Positions 34,352 to 43,052 of a stretch of 64,000 nt of DNA are shown piece by piece. Below the pieces are notes generated by a model. It searched no databases and was not told where the DNA came from. It saw only the letters and a list, made by a program, of their open reading frames with translations. This stretch comes from Betaproteobacteria bacterium HGW-Betaproteobacteria-9. Its GTDB lineage: Bacteria > Pseudomonadota > Gammaproteobacteria > Burkholderiales > Burkholderiaceae_C. Within the stretch, counting starts at the first letter, position 1. Every line of letters starts with the position of its first letter. Location: NCBI GenBank assembly GCA_002842215.1, contig PHCC01000008.1, positions 1 through 64,000 on the forward strand. The letters run 5' to 3'. The position numbers and the translations under genes are program-made.

Positions 34352-34526
34352 CATCAAGTATGCCAACGGCCGCGGTGTTTCATTTTGAGAATTTCCGCGG
34401 GTGCGGCGGAGCGAATGAGGGATAACCCTCACCACAAAGTGGAACAGCACACCAACAATGGCTAGGCAAATCTTTTCATAAGCATGGCGCAGCACAAGTG
34501 GCGCCGCACCCCCACAGGAGAACCTC

Positions 34527-35003
34527 ATGCAGAAAGTCCTGCACATCAACCCGGACAAATGCACCGGCTGCCTGCAGTGCGAAATGGCCTGCTCGTTCGA
34601 GAACTACGGCACCTACGCCACCTCGAAGTCGCGCATCAAGGTCTTCGATTTCCACCACACCGGCAAGAAAGTCCCCTACACCTGCACGCAGTGCGACGAG
34701 GCCTGGTGCCTGCACGCCTGCCCGGTCGAGGCGATCACCGTGGACAAGATGACCGGCGCCAAGGTGGTGAACGAAACCACCTGCGTGGGTTGCAAGGTCT
34801 GCACCATCGCCTGCCCCTTTGGCACCATCAACTACGTGCAGGAAACCGGCAAGGTCCAGAAGTGCGATCTCTGCGGTGGCGAGCCGGCCTGCGCCGAAGC
34901 CTGCCCGACCGCGGCGATCACGTTTGTGGACGCCAACTGGACCGGCATCGACAAGATGAAACAGTGGGCCGACAAGCTGGGCAACCAGCCGTCCGCCGCC
35001 TGA
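34527..35003 (+). CDS. aorA: Four-cluster ferredoxin-type subunit of aldehyde oxidoreductase (AorA)
   Basis: The 158-residue cytoplasmic protein has four Cys groups for [4Fe-4S] clusters: CTGCLQCEMAC, CTQCDEAWCLHACP, CVGCKVCTIACP and CDLCGGEPACAEACP. This matches the polyferredoxin subunit that links the tungsten subunit and the flavin subunit in Aromatoleum-type AorABC. AGGAG precedes the ATG; aorB follows after 27 bp. Confidence 0.9.
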   Translation: MQKVLHINPDKCTGCLQCEMACSFENYGTYATSKSRIKVFDFHHTGKKVPYTCTQCDEAWCLHACPVEAITVDKMTGAKVVNETTCVGCKVCTIACPFGTINYVQETGKVQKCDLCGGEPACAEACPTAAITFVDANWTGIDKMKQWADKLGNQPSAA

Positions 35004-35030
35004 TCCCCCAACCCATTCAAGGAGCACAAC

Positions 35031-36878
35031 ATGTCTTGGGCTGGAAAAATCCTCCGCGTCAACCTGACCGCGGGCACCGTCAAATCCGAACCGCTGAACA
35101 TGGAGTGGGCACGTTCCTACCTCGGTTCGCGTGGCCTCGGCAGCAAGTACCTGATCAGCGAGATCGACCCCAAGGTCGACCCGCTGTCGCCGGACAACAA
35201 GATCATCTGGGCCACCGGCCCGCTGACCGGCACCATGGCCTCCACGGGCGGGCGCTACACCGTCATCACCAAGGGCCCACTGACCGGCGCCATCGCCTGC
35301 TCGAACTCGGGTGGCTACTGGGGCGCCGAGCTCAAGATGGCCGGCTGGGACATGATCATCTTTGAAGGCAAGTCGGACAAGCCGGTCTACCTCTACATCA
35401 ACGACGACGACGCCGAGCTGCGCGACGCTTCGCACCTCTGGGGCCAGAGCGTGTGGAAGACCGAAGAGATGCTCAAGACCGGTCTGCAGGACCCGCTGCT
35501 GCGCGTGTCGAGCATCGGCAAGTCGGGTGAAAACGGCGTGCTGTACGCCGCCGTGGTCAACGACCTGCACCGCGCGGCCGGCCGCTCGGGCGTGGGCGCC
35601 GTCATGGGCAGCAAGAACCTGAAGGCGATCGCCGTGCGCGGTACCAAGGGCGTGGGCAACATCCGCGATCCGAAGGCCTTCATGAAAGCCACCTTCGAGA
35701 AGAAAAAAATCCTGGCCGAGAACGCCGTGACGGGCCAGGGCCTGCCGGCCTATGGCACGCAGGTGCTGATGAACGTGATCAACGAGATGGGCGCGCTGCC
35801 CACGCGCAACCACCGCGACGTGCAGTTCGAAGGCGCGAAAGACATCTCGGCCGAAGCCATGGCCACGCCGCGCGAGAGCGACGGCAAGAAGCACCTGGTG
35901 ACCAACCAGGCCTGCTTCGGCTGCACCATCGCCTGCGGGCGCATCAGCAAGATGGACGAAGGCCACTTCACCGTCGCCAACAAGCCGCAGTACTGGGGCG
36001 CCAACGGCGGCCTGGAATACGAAGCGGCCTGGGCGCTGGGCGCGGCCAACGGCGTGAACGACCTGGAAGCGCTGCAATACGCCAACATGCTGTGCAACGA
36101 AGAGGGCTTCGACCCGATCAGCTTCGGCGCCACCGTGGGCGCGGTGATGGAACTCTATGAAATGGGCGTGCTCACCGCGGAGCAGCTGGGCATCGACGCC
36201 AAGTTCGGCTCGGCGCAGGCGCTGGCCCACTTCGCCGAGATCACCGCCAAGGGCGAAGGCTTCGGCAAGGAAATCGGCCAGGGTTCGAAACGTCTGACCG
36301 AAAAATACGGCCACCCCGATCTGTCCATGAGCGTGAAAGGCCAGGAATTCCCGGCCTACGACGGTCGCGCGATCCAGGGCATTGGCCTGGCTTACGCCAC
36401 GTCCAACCGTGGCGCCTGCCACCTGCGCGGCTACACCATCGCTTCCGAAGTGCTGGGCATTCCGGTCAAGACCGATCCGGTCGAGAGCGAAGGCAAGCCG
36501 GAGCTGGTGAAGGCGTTCCAGGACGCTACCGCCGCGTTCGACTCGTCGGGTCTGTGCGTGTTCACCACCTTCGCTTGGGGCGTGGCCGATCTGGCGCCGC
36601 AGCTGCAGGCCGCGTGCAACGAAGAGTTCACCACCGAAGAGCTGGAGAAGATCGGTGAGCGCATCTGGAACATGGAGCGCGAATTCAACAACGCCGCTGG
36701 CTTCACCGCCAAGGACGACAACCTGCCCAAGCGTCTGCTGACCGAAGCGGCCAAGACCGGTGCCTCCAAGGGCATGGTCAGCAAGCTGCCCGAGATGCTG
36801 CCCAAGTACTACGCCGCGCGTGGCTGGGACCCCGAAGGCCGCCCGACCGCTGAGACCAAGGCACGCTTGAGCCTCTGA
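35031..36878 (+). CDS. aorB: Tungsten-dependent aldehyde:ferredoxin oxidoreductase (AorB)
   Basis: The 615-residue enzyme oxidises aldehydes to acids and can run in reverse with low-potential donors. The family start MSWAGKILRVNLTAGTV is present. The [4Fe-4S] ligands Cys295, Cys298, Cys302 (CFGCTIAC) and Cys509 (SSGLCVF) are visible, as is GSKNLKAIAVRG of the bis-pterin domain. AAGGAG precedes the ATG. With AorA and AorC it should form the Aromatoleum-type complex that uses NAD, broadening aldehyde disposal beyond the enzyme at 2183. Confidence 0.95.
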   Translation: MSWAGKILRVNLTAGTVKSEPLNMEWARSYLGSRGLGSKYLISEIDPKVDPLSPDNKIIWATGPLTGTMASTGGRYTVITKGPLTGAIACSNSGGYWGAELKMAGWDMIIFEGKSDKPVYLYINDDDAELRDASHLWGQSVWKTEEMLKTGLQDPLLRVSSIGKSGENGVLYAAVVNDLHRAAGRSGVGAVMGSKNLKAIAVRGTKGVGNIRDPKAFMKATFEKKKILAENAVTGQGLPAYGTQVLMNVINEMGALPTRNHRDVQFEGAKDISAEAMATPRESDGKKHLVTNQACFGCTIACGRISKMDEGHFTVANKPQYWGANGGLEYEAAWALGAANGVNDLEALQYANMLCNEEGFDPISFGATVGAVMELYEMGVLTAEQLGIDAKFGSAQALAHFAEITAKGEGFGKEIGQGSKRLTEKYGHPDLSMSVKGQEFPAYDGRAIQGIGLAYATSNRGACHLRGYTIASEVLGIPVKTDPVESEGKPELVKAFQDATAAFDSSGLCVFTTFAWGVADLAPQLQAACNEEFTTEELEKIGERIWNMEREFNNAAGFTAKDDNLPKRLLTEAAKTGASKGMVSKLPEMLPKYYAARGWDPEGRPTAETKARLSL

Positions 36879-36898
36879 TCTTTCGCATCGGGGACATC

Positions 36899-36933
36899 AA
36901 AGAAGCGGTCCCCTGCGACCGCTTCTTTCTTTT
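36899..36933 (+). terminator. Intrinsic terminator inside the aor operon
   Basis: AAAGAAGCGGTC and GACCGCTTCTTT form a perfect 12-bp stem with a six-base loop, followed by CTTTT, immediately before the ribosome site of aorC. Partial termination would make more AorA/AorB than AorC. Confidence 0.8.
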
Positions 36934-36946
36934 GGAGAACACTTTC

Positions 36947-38299
36947 ATGACCCACCACGTCATCCTCGGCGCCGGCCCGGCCGGTGTCATCGCGGCCGAG
37001 ACCATCCGCAAGCACGCTCCCCACGACCGCATCACCGTCATCGGTGATGAAAACGAAGCGCCGTATTCGCGCATGGCGATCCCCTACCTGCTGATCGGCA
37101 AGGTCGGCGAAGAAGGCACGCACCTGCGCCACACGGCCGGCCATTTCGAGGCGCTGAACATCAAGGTCTTGCGCGGCGTTCGCGCCAGGGTGCTGGACTC
37201 GGCCAACCGCAGCATCGGGCTGAGCGACGGCAACACGCTGCACTTCGACAAGCTGCTCATCGCCACCGGCTCATCGCCCGCGACGCCGCCGATTCCGGGC
37301 ATTGACGGCCCGGGCGTGCACAGCTGCTGGACGCTGGCCGACGCGCGTGCCATCGCCAACCTGGCCAAGCCCGGCGCCAAGGTGCTGCAGATGGGCGCCG
37401 GCTTCATCGGCTGCATCATCATGGAATCGCTGCAGCAACGCGGCGTGGAGTTGTCTGTCGTCGAGATGGGCGACCGCATGGTGCCGCGCATGATGGGCCC
37501 CACCGCGGGCGGCATGATCAAGGACTGGTGCCAGAAAAAGGGCGTGAAGGTCTTCACCGGCGCGCGGGTCGAAGCGATCGAGCGCGGCGATGGTGCCGAG
37601 CCCGGCCTGCTGGGCAAGATCGCGCAGGTGGTGGGTATCGGGTCGTCGAACGCATCCAGCAGCAAGATGCACGTGCGCCTGTCCACCGGTGACCGCCTGG
37701 AGGCCGATCTGGTCATCAGCGCCACCGGCGTCAAGCCCAACATCGGCTTCCTTGAGAACAGCGGCGTGCGCTGCCTGGTCGGCGTGCTGACCGACGAACA
37801 CCTGCAAACCAACGTGCCCGGCATTTACGCCGCGGGCGACTGCGCCGAGGCCTTCGACAAGATCAGCGGCAAGACCATCGTCAGCGCCATCCAGCCCAAC
37901 GCTGCCGAGCAGGCGCGCGTGGCCGCGCTCAACATGGTGGGCCAGACTGCCGAACTCAAAGGTGTGACGCAGATCAACGTGCTCGACACGCTGGGCATGA
38001 TCTCCACCAGCTTCGGCAACTGGGAAGGCCTGCCGGGTGGCGAACACGTGGAGCTGACCGATGAGAAGTCGGGTCGCCACCTGAGCCTGCAGTTCAAGGA
38101 CGACCTCATGGTCGGTTGCAACAGCGTGGGCTGGACCGACCACGTGGGCGTCATGCGGGGTCTGGTGGAAGGACAGGTGAGACTGGGCGAATGGAAGGAC
38201 ACGCTGATGGCCGATCCGACCAAGCTGATGGACGCCTACCTCGCCAGTGCGCAGGGGCAGGGGCAGTGGAGCGGCGCTGCCGACGACCGCCGCCGCTGA
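36947..38299 (+). CDS. aorC: FAD-dependent NAD oxidoreductase subunit (AorC)
   Basis: The 450-residue flavoprotein has the FAD motif ILGAGPAGVIAAE, the NAD-binding region VLQMGAGFIGCIIME and the C-terminal FAD motif GIYAAGDCAEAFD. It is in the pyridine nucleotide-disulfide oxidoreductase family without redox cysteines. It would transfer electrons from AorA to NAD. The start is the ATG at 36947 after TTTGGAG, not the TTG in the track. Confidence 0.88.
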   Translation: MTHHVILGAGPAGVIAAETIRKHAPHDRITVIGDENEAPYSRMAIPYLLIGKVGEEGTHLRHTAGHFEALNIKVLRGVRARVLDSANRSIGLSDGNTLHFDKLLIATGSSPATPPIPGIDGPGVHSCWTLADARAIANLAKPGAKVLQMGAGFIGCIIMESLQQRGVELSVVEMGDRMVPRMMGPTAGGMIKDWCQKKGVKVFTGARVEAIERGDGAEPGLLGKIAQVVGIGSSNASSSKMHVRLSTGDRLEADLVISATGVKPNIGFLENSGVRCLVGVLTDEHLQTNVPGIYAAGDCAEAFDKISGKTIVSAIQPNAAEQARVAALNMVGQTAELKGVTQINVLDTLGMISTSFGNWEGLPGGEHVELTDEKSGRHLSLQFKDDLMVGCNSVGWTDHVGVMRGLVEGQVRLGEWKDTLMADPTKLMDAYLASAQGQGQWSGAADDRRR

Positions 38300-38376
38300 A
38301 TCCATTCCGCTGCACCGTCAAAGGCGATACCCGGCGCCGCGGACGCGGCGCAGCCCGGAATGGGAAAATCACATCC

Positions 38377-38631
38377 ATGAAAATCACGTTCAAGCTCTTC
38401 GCCACACTGACGGACTACCTGCCCGCCGAGGCGCGGCGCAGCAACCTCGTCGAGCTGGAAGTGAGTCCGGCCGCGCCCATCAGCCAGATCATTGAGCCCT
38501 TTGGCCTGCCGCCGAAGCTGGTGCATCTGGTGCTGGTCAACGGAAAATACGTGGAGCCCGAGAAGCGCATGACCGCGACGCTCGCCGAAGGCGATGTGCT
38601 GGCGATCTGGCCCCCTATCGCAGGTGGTTGA
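38377..38631 (+). CDS. MoaD/ThiS-family sulfur carrier in the aor operon
   Basis: This 84-residue ubiquitin-like protein ends in the diglycine (PPIAGG) that is thiocarboxylated in MoaD. It could supply sulfur for the metal-binding pterin of AorB; similar genes accompany aor loci elsewhere. The start at 38377 is preceded by weak GGGAAAATCACATCC. Confidence 0.85.
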   Translation: MKITFKLFATLTDYLPAEARRSNLVELEVSPAAPISQIIEPFGLPPKLVHLVLVNGKYVEPEKRMTATLAEGDVLAIWPPIAGG

Positions 38632-38637
38632 GATCCC

Positions 38638-38937
38638 ATGCAGTCGAGCTACGCCGAGACTTTCGAACGCGACATGGGCTGCACCGAGGCCGAATGGCTG
38701 GGCTGGCTGCCCGCGGCCATTGGCGGTTGCCCCTGGCAGATCGATGGCAGTTCGGCGCGGGTGGACATCGCACCCGGTGTGCTGCAGTTGCGTTGGCAGG
38801 TGTTGCCGCTGCGCGTGATTGCACTCATGCGCATGCCGGTGCTGCGCGTGAACTTCGCCTTCAGCGGGCTGGACGCGGCTCAGCGCTTTGCATTCATGAA
38901 GCGCTTTGACCTGTACATGCAGCGCGGGGGCGGTTGA
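38638..38937 (+). CDS. Small conserved-looking protein of the aor operon, unknown function
   Basis: The 99-residue protein starts 6 bp after the MoaD-like stop. It is soluble, with GCTEAEWLGWLPAAIGGCPW near the N-terminus and a C-terminal AFMKRFDLYMQRGGG. No family is recognised. Its tight spacing suggests a role in cofactor insertion or assembly of the tungsten enzyme. Confidence 0.7.
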   Translation: MQSSYAETFERDMGCTEAEWLGWLPAAIGGCPWQIDGSSARVDIAPGVLQLRWQVLPLRVIALMRMPVLRVNFAFSGLDAAQRFAFMKRFDLYMQRGGG

Positions 38938-38978
38938 GCGTTGCGCGAGGGGCCGTTGCGCATGGCATTCTGAAAAAG

Positions 38979-39005
38979 ACAAAGGCCGCTTGCGGCGGCC
39001 TTTGT
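38979..39005. terminator. Bidirectional terminator between convergent operons
   Basis: ACAAAGGCCGC and GCGGCCTTTGT form a perfect 11-bp stem with loop TTGCG. A five-base A tract precedes it, giving TTTTT on the minus strand after the nitronate monooxygenase-like gene. Confidence 0.8.
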
Positions 39006-39027
39006 CCTGGGGTCGGATGGCCCGCGT

Positions 39028-40290
39028 TCAGACCGCCACGGCTTCGGGCTCAGGCATTGCCACCTTGTTCCCGGTGCTGAACTGGTAGTCCTTGAACACG
39101 TGTTCTGCGCTGAGCAGCTGAAAGCTGCCGTCGGCGTTGCGCACGGTGGTGTCTTTCAGGCGCCAGGTGAGCTGGCCGCAGGTCCAGATGTCGAAGTTGC
39201 GCATGTGGGTGCACAGGCAGGTCTTGTCCATGACCTTGATGCGCTTTTCATCGGGGTGTGCCAACACTTCCCGGTTGTAGGCCGTGACGTAGGCGCACTT
39301 GCCGTTGGCGTCGAGCAGGTAGCCGTAGGCCTCGCAGTTCGGGCGGATGCCGTCGCCGATGCCGGGGCTGCTCTTGATCATGCGCATCGGGTAGCCGGTG
39401 GGCGAGATCTCGTTGACTTCGATGTCGTCTTCGTTGGCCTTGAAGTACTCCTGCTTGATGTCGTCGGGCAGGCCGCATTCTTTGGTGACGGTGAAACGTG
39501 TGGCCACTTGAACGCCGGAGGCGCCCATCTCCATGAAGCGCACGGCGTCGCTGCCGGTGAAGATGCCGCCGGCCGGAATGACCGGGATGTCGATCTGCTC
39601 CGCCTTCATCCAGGCCAGGATCTCGGCCACGATCGTGGCCAGGTCGTACTGCGCCCAGTCCATGCCGAAGCCCAGGTGGCCTCCGGCCAGCGGGCCCTCG
39701 ACCACCACGTAGTCGGGCAGGCGGTTCAGGCGGCTGTTTTTCTTCAGGAACAGCTGCAGCGCACGCAACGAGCTGACGATGATGCCCAGCTTGGCGTCGC
39801 GGAAACGCGGGTGGTCTTCGATCAGCGCGAACGAGCCGAGGTGCAGGCCGGCGGCGAGCGTGATGCCGTCGATGCCCGCGTCCAGCGCGGAGGCCATGCG
39901 GATCTTCAGCGTCTCCTTGGGCGCGTTCATCGTCAGCTTTTCCATGCAGTTGATGAACACCATGCCCGAACCCTGCTTACGGGCCATGGTGTGTTCCACG
40001 TGCAGGCGCGTCGCTTCGGCCAGATCGTCCAGGTTGAACTTGACGGCCGATTTGTCTTCCGACGCCATGTTGTACTTGTACATGGCCTGCTTGGCCTTGA
40101 CGAACTTGGTCTTGTAGCGGCGGTCGGTCACCGTCTTGATCATCGCGTCGGAAATGTGCCCAACGCCGCCCAAGCGGGCCGCTTCCAGTGCCAGGTCGGC
40201 AGAGGAAATGTCCACGCCCATGCCGCCGATCATGATGGGCACCATTTCCTGGCGGCCCATCTTCAGGCGGAAATCTTCCAGTCGTCTCAT
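39028..40290 (-). CDS. Nitronate monooxygenase-family flavoprotein
   Basis: The 420-residue FMN-binding TIM barrel of the 2-nitropropane dioxygenase/NMO-like family has IMIGGMGVDISSADLAL at the start. The phosphate-binding segments are GGHLGFGMDW, PAGGIFTGSDAVRFMEMGA and GVQVATRFTVTKEC. The C-terminal extension with several Cys (CEAYGYLL, CLCTHMRN, DIWTCGQLTWRLKD) is longer than in classic NMO and may serve another reaction. Substrate is unknown. It is monocistronic. Confidence 0.82.
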   Translation of the reverse strand: MRRLEDFRLKMGRQEMVPIMIGGMGVDISSADLALEAARLGGVGHISDAMIKTVTDRRYKTKFVKAKQAMYKYNMASEDKSAVKFNLDDLAEATRLHVEHTMARKQGSGMVFINCMEKLTMNAPKETLKIRMASALDAGIDGITLAAGLHLGSFALIEDHPRFRDAKLGIIVSSLRALQLFLKKNSRLNRLPDYVVVEGPLAGGHLGFGMDWAQYDLATIVAEILAWMKAEQIDIPVIPAGGIFTGSDAVRFMEMGASGVQVATRFTVTKECGLPDDIKQEYFKANEDDIEVNEISPTGYPMRMIKSSPGIGDGIRPNCEAYGYLLDANGKCAYVTAYNREVLAHPDEKRIKVMDKTCLCTHMRNFDIWTCGQLTWRLKDTTVRNADGSFQLLSAEHVFKDYQFSTGNKVAMPEPEAVAV

Positions 40291-40543
40291 AGTCAGCTTT
40301 CGAATGTACGGCCCAAGCTTACCCGGTCCATGACACTGTTTTTTTCACGGATTTGTCAAATTTGAACCGGCGTCGGCCGGCGCCCATCGCCGGGCGCGAA
40401 GATTCAATTGTTCTGCGCAGGGGTGATTTTCGGTCAAACCTGTGACGGTACCCCGAAAAAGCGACATAGCCCTTACGCGATGTCGCTGAAAAAGGCGAAG
40501 GCCGCGCTGTGGCGGCCTTCGCAAACGGGCGGGCGTGCCGTGC
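40291..40543. other. Intergenic region with two hairpins
   Basis: This 253-bp gap carries an 8-bp stem AGCGACAT/ATGTCGCT at 40460-40487 and the terminator listed at 40490-40522. No gene or further site is apparent. Confidence 0.5.
40490..40522 (-). terminator. Intrinsic terminator of the SQR operon
   Basis: GCGAAGGCCGC and GCGGCCTTCGC form a perfect 11-bp stem. On the minus strand it is followed by CTTTTTC. Confidence 0.82.
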
Positions 40544-40897
40544 TCAGTTGGGCGCGCGCCGTGGGGACATCCAGCCCATGAGGGTGTAGGTCAGGATCGC
40601 GGTGGCGACCAGGCCCACGCCGTAGACGAGCGCGATCAGGAACCAGTCGGCTGGCCCACCGGCATCGGTGAAGCCCGAGGAAGACACCTTGGCCATGATC
40701 ACCAGCGCGAGGGCGCCGCCAAAAAGGCCCAGCACTTCGGCGCGCACGAGACGGCGCGAAACAAGACCGCGTTCGCGCACCAGCAGCGCCAGAAACGCGA
40801 CCGTTCCGACCACCGCCACCAGCAGCATGATCCAAAGCAGGGGCCCGAGCATTTCCTGGAACACGGCGAGGAAAACCAGCGGATCGAGTTCTTTCAT
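40544..40897 (-). CDS. Small inner membrane protein, possibly DUF5368
   Basis: The 117-residue protein has three hydrophobic helices (LLWIMLLVAVVGTVAFLALLV; EVLGLFGGALALVIMA; WFLIALVYGVGLVATAILTYTLMG). It resembles a small family (DUF5368) seen next to sulfide oxidation flavoproteins; that assignment is tentative. It follows the SQR gene after 15 bp and likely shares its transcript. Confidence 0.7.
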   Translation of the reverse strand: MKELDPLVFLAVFQEMLGPLLWIMLLVAVVGTVAFLALLVRERGLVSRRLVRAEVLGLFGGALALVIMAKVSSSGFTDAGGPADWFLIALVYGVGLVATAILTYTLMGWMSPRRAPN

Positions 40898-40912
40898 GGG
40901 AGTCTCCAGGGG

Positions 40913-42253
40913 TCAGGCGCGGCCGCGCAGCATGCTGATGTAGGTGGGTTTGAGGGCCATGGTCTTCATGACCCAGCTGATCCAGAGTTCCTCAAGCGGC
41001 GCGATGACACCGGGGAAGGACGTGATCAGGTTGTCCTTGTAGTCGAACTCGATCAGCATGGCCTGCCCCAGGCGGGTGATCAGCGGGCAACTGGTGTAGC
41101 CGTTGTAGACCTCGCTGGAGGCCTTGCCGGCGATGTCGCCGATCAGGTGTGACACGGCGACCGGCACCTGCCATTTCACGCTGGCCGCCGTCTTGCCCTT
41201 GGGCACACCGGCGATGTCGCCCACACCGAAGACGTTGGAGTAGTGTTTGTGGCGCAGCGTGTCGCGGTCGACCTCGACCCAGCCATCGGCAGCGAACGGG
41301 CCTTCGGTCCAGGGCAGGGGGCTGTTGCGCACGACCTCGGGCGCCCGCATGGGCGGCACCACATTGATGAAGTCGTATTTCTGCTCGGCCGTGCCGGTGA
41401 GAGTCTTGTAGGTAGCGATGCGCTTGTCCAGGTCGATCGCCTGCAGCACGTGTTCGTGGTTGACCTTGACCCCCCGGTCCTGGAACAGCATGCGCACTTT
41501 TTCAGCCACGATGGGCACGCCGAACAGCGACTTGCTCTGGGCCATGTAGACGATCTCGGCCTTGCCGCGGTTGCCACGGCGACGCAGGTGGTCGTCGGTG
41601 ATGAAGGTGTACTTCAACGGGGCACCGGCACATTTCATTTCACCCGCCGGTCGGCCGAAGACGCCGATGCCGCCCTTGTCCGCAAACTCGGACATGGCCT
41701 TCCACGTGGCGGTGGCGGCCTGCGGGCTGTGGTAGATGCTGCCCATGCCGTTCTGGCCGATGCGTGCGGTGTCCATGCCTTCGATACCGGCGTAGTTCAG
41801 CTCCAGGCCGGTCGCTAGGATCAGGAAGTCGTAGGCCACGGCCTTGCCACTTTCGGTGACCACCTTGTTGCCTTCCGGATCGATCTCGGCCACCCGCTCG
41901 GTGATCCATTCGACGCCCTGGGGCAGGTAGTCGCCGGTGTTCGACACGGTGTAGGCTTGCGGCTTGATGCCAGCAGCAACCAGGGTGAAGCCGGGTTGGT
42001 AATAGTGCTCCTTGCGCGCATCGATCACGGTGATGCTGGCGCCCTGCAGGCGGGCCGCCAGTTGCGAGGCGGCGGCCAGGCCGGCCGCCCCCGCCCCCGC
42101 GATCACGATGCGGGCGCTGCTCTTGACGCTGGTGGCATGAGCCGAGGTGCTGGTCTGCGACAGCGCCGCGGCCAGGGGCAGGGCGCCCAGACCGGCCAGG
42201 AAGCGTCGGCGCGCGGTTTCAACCCGCGGGTCGGGTTGCTGGGTCTCGGACAT
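40913..42253 (-). CDS. Sulfide:quinone oxidoreductase-like flavoprotein
   Basis: The 446-residue FAD enzyme has IVIAGAGAAGLAAASQL, and both SQR redox cysteines are visible in EMKCAGAPLKYTF and NGYTSCPLITRLG. The third FAD motif is NVFGVGDIAGVPKGKT. It would oxidise sulfide and pass electrons to the quinone pool. An N-terminal twin-arginine signal (ARRRFLAGLGALPLAAALS) suggests export to the periplasmic face. The family usually has no such signal, so this is notable. Confidence 0.87.
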   Translation of the reverse strand: MSETQQPDPRVETARRRFLAGLGALPLAAALSQTSTSAHATSVKSSARIVIAGAGAAGLAAASQLAARLQGASITVIDARKEHYYQPGFTLVAAGIKPQAYTVSNTGDYLPQGVEWITERVAEIDPEGNKVVTESGKAVAYDFLILATGLELNYAGIEGMDTARIGQNGMGSIYHSPQAATATWKAMSEFADKGGIGVFGRPAGEMKCAGAPLKYTFITDDHLRRRGNRGKAEIVYMAQSKSLFGVPIVAEKVRMLFQDRGVKVNHEHVLQAIDLDKRIATYKTLTGTAEQKYDFINVVPPMRAPEVVRNSPLPWTEGPFAADGWVEVDRDTLRHKHYSNVFGVGDIAGVPKGKTAASVKWQVPVAVSHLIGDIAGKASSEVYNGYTSCPLITRLGQAMLIEFDYKDNLITSFPGVIAPLEELWISWVMKTMALKPTYISMLRGRA

Positions 42254-42337
42254 GGATGTCTCCTGTGAGTGAATGGCTTCGGTTGTTTTGATACCCCTGG
42301 GAGTTTGTTAATATAGAGATCGACCGCAGATCAGGAG

Positions 42338-42351
42338 TTGACATTGGTCAA
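42338..42351. promoter_or_regulatory. FNR/CRP-family box candidate between SQR and OsmC genes
   Basis: TTGAC-ATTG-GTCAA is a perfect inverted repeat close to the FNR/DNR consensus TTGAT-N4-ATCAA. It is about 85 bp from either start codon, so the target gene is unclear. Confidence 0.45.
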
Positions 42352-42429
42352 TTTGGTGACCTGTGCACCCTATCGAAAACCCTTGACCGTCGGCCCCGTG
42401 TCCAGCGGTCGCCAACTTCAGGAGCTCGC

Positions 42430-42876
42430 ATGAGCGAAAACGCCAGCGTGACTATCACCCGTCAGTCGGGCTACCAGTTTCTGGTGGATTTCGGCGCCGC
42501 CATTCCGCAGATGCTGGCCGATGAACCCGCGCCTCTGGGGCTTGGTGCAGGCCCGGCGCCCGACCACATGCTGCTGGCCGCGGTGGCCAACTGCCTGAGT
42601 GCCAGCCTGCTGTTTTCATTGCAGAAGTTCAAACAGGATCCGGGCGCCCTCAAGGCGACCGCCACGGCCGAGGTCGGGCGCAACGAAAACAAGCGCCTGC
42701 GCATCATGGGCATCAACGTGAAACTGGAGCTGGGTCAGGCAGCAGCCGACATCGAACACCTGGACCGCGTGCTCGCGCAGTTTGAGGAGTTCTGCACCGT
42801 TTCGATGAGCGTGCGCCAGGGCATTGCGATCAACGTGCAGGTGCAGGACGGCACCGGAGCCCTCCTCAAAGGCTGA
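42430..42876 (+). CDS. OsmC-family peroxiredoxin-like protein
   Basis: This 148-residue OsmC/Ohr-fold protein has two conserved Cys positions, VANCLSASLLF and EEFCTVSMSVR. Members reduce organic peroxides or handle sulfur compounds. Beside SQR, a role in persulfide or polysulfide stress is plausible. AGGAG precedes the ATG. Confidence 0.85.
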   Translation: MSENASVTITRQSGYQFLVDFGAAIPQMLADEPAPLGLGAGPAPDHMLLAAVANCLSASLLFSLQKFKQDPGALKATATAEVGRNENKRLRIMGINVKLELGQAAADIEHLDRVLAQFEEFCTVSMSVRQGIAINVQVQDGTGALLKG

Positions 42877-43052
42877 GCGGCTGGTCGACTGGCCTTGCCG
42901 CGGGGCCGGGTCCGGGAGGCGCTGCCATCTGCAAGGATGGGACCCCGCGACCACAGGACCGCCGCCCTGATGCGGCGCACCTGGCGCCCGCTGTTTTGAC
43001 GGTACAGTGCCCCTTTCTCGAACGCCCATTCTTCTGACAGGCTGAAGATCCC

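Noticed and set aside
34303-34526. Sigma-54 promoter for the aor operon (TGGCGCAGCACAAGT)
   Set aside because: The -12 part is AAGT instead of TTGC, and no better match exists in the gap.
39100-40365. 421-residue plus-strand ORF opposite the nitronate monooxygenase-like gene
   Set aside because: Antisense frame of a recognised flavoprotein, with no signal of its own.
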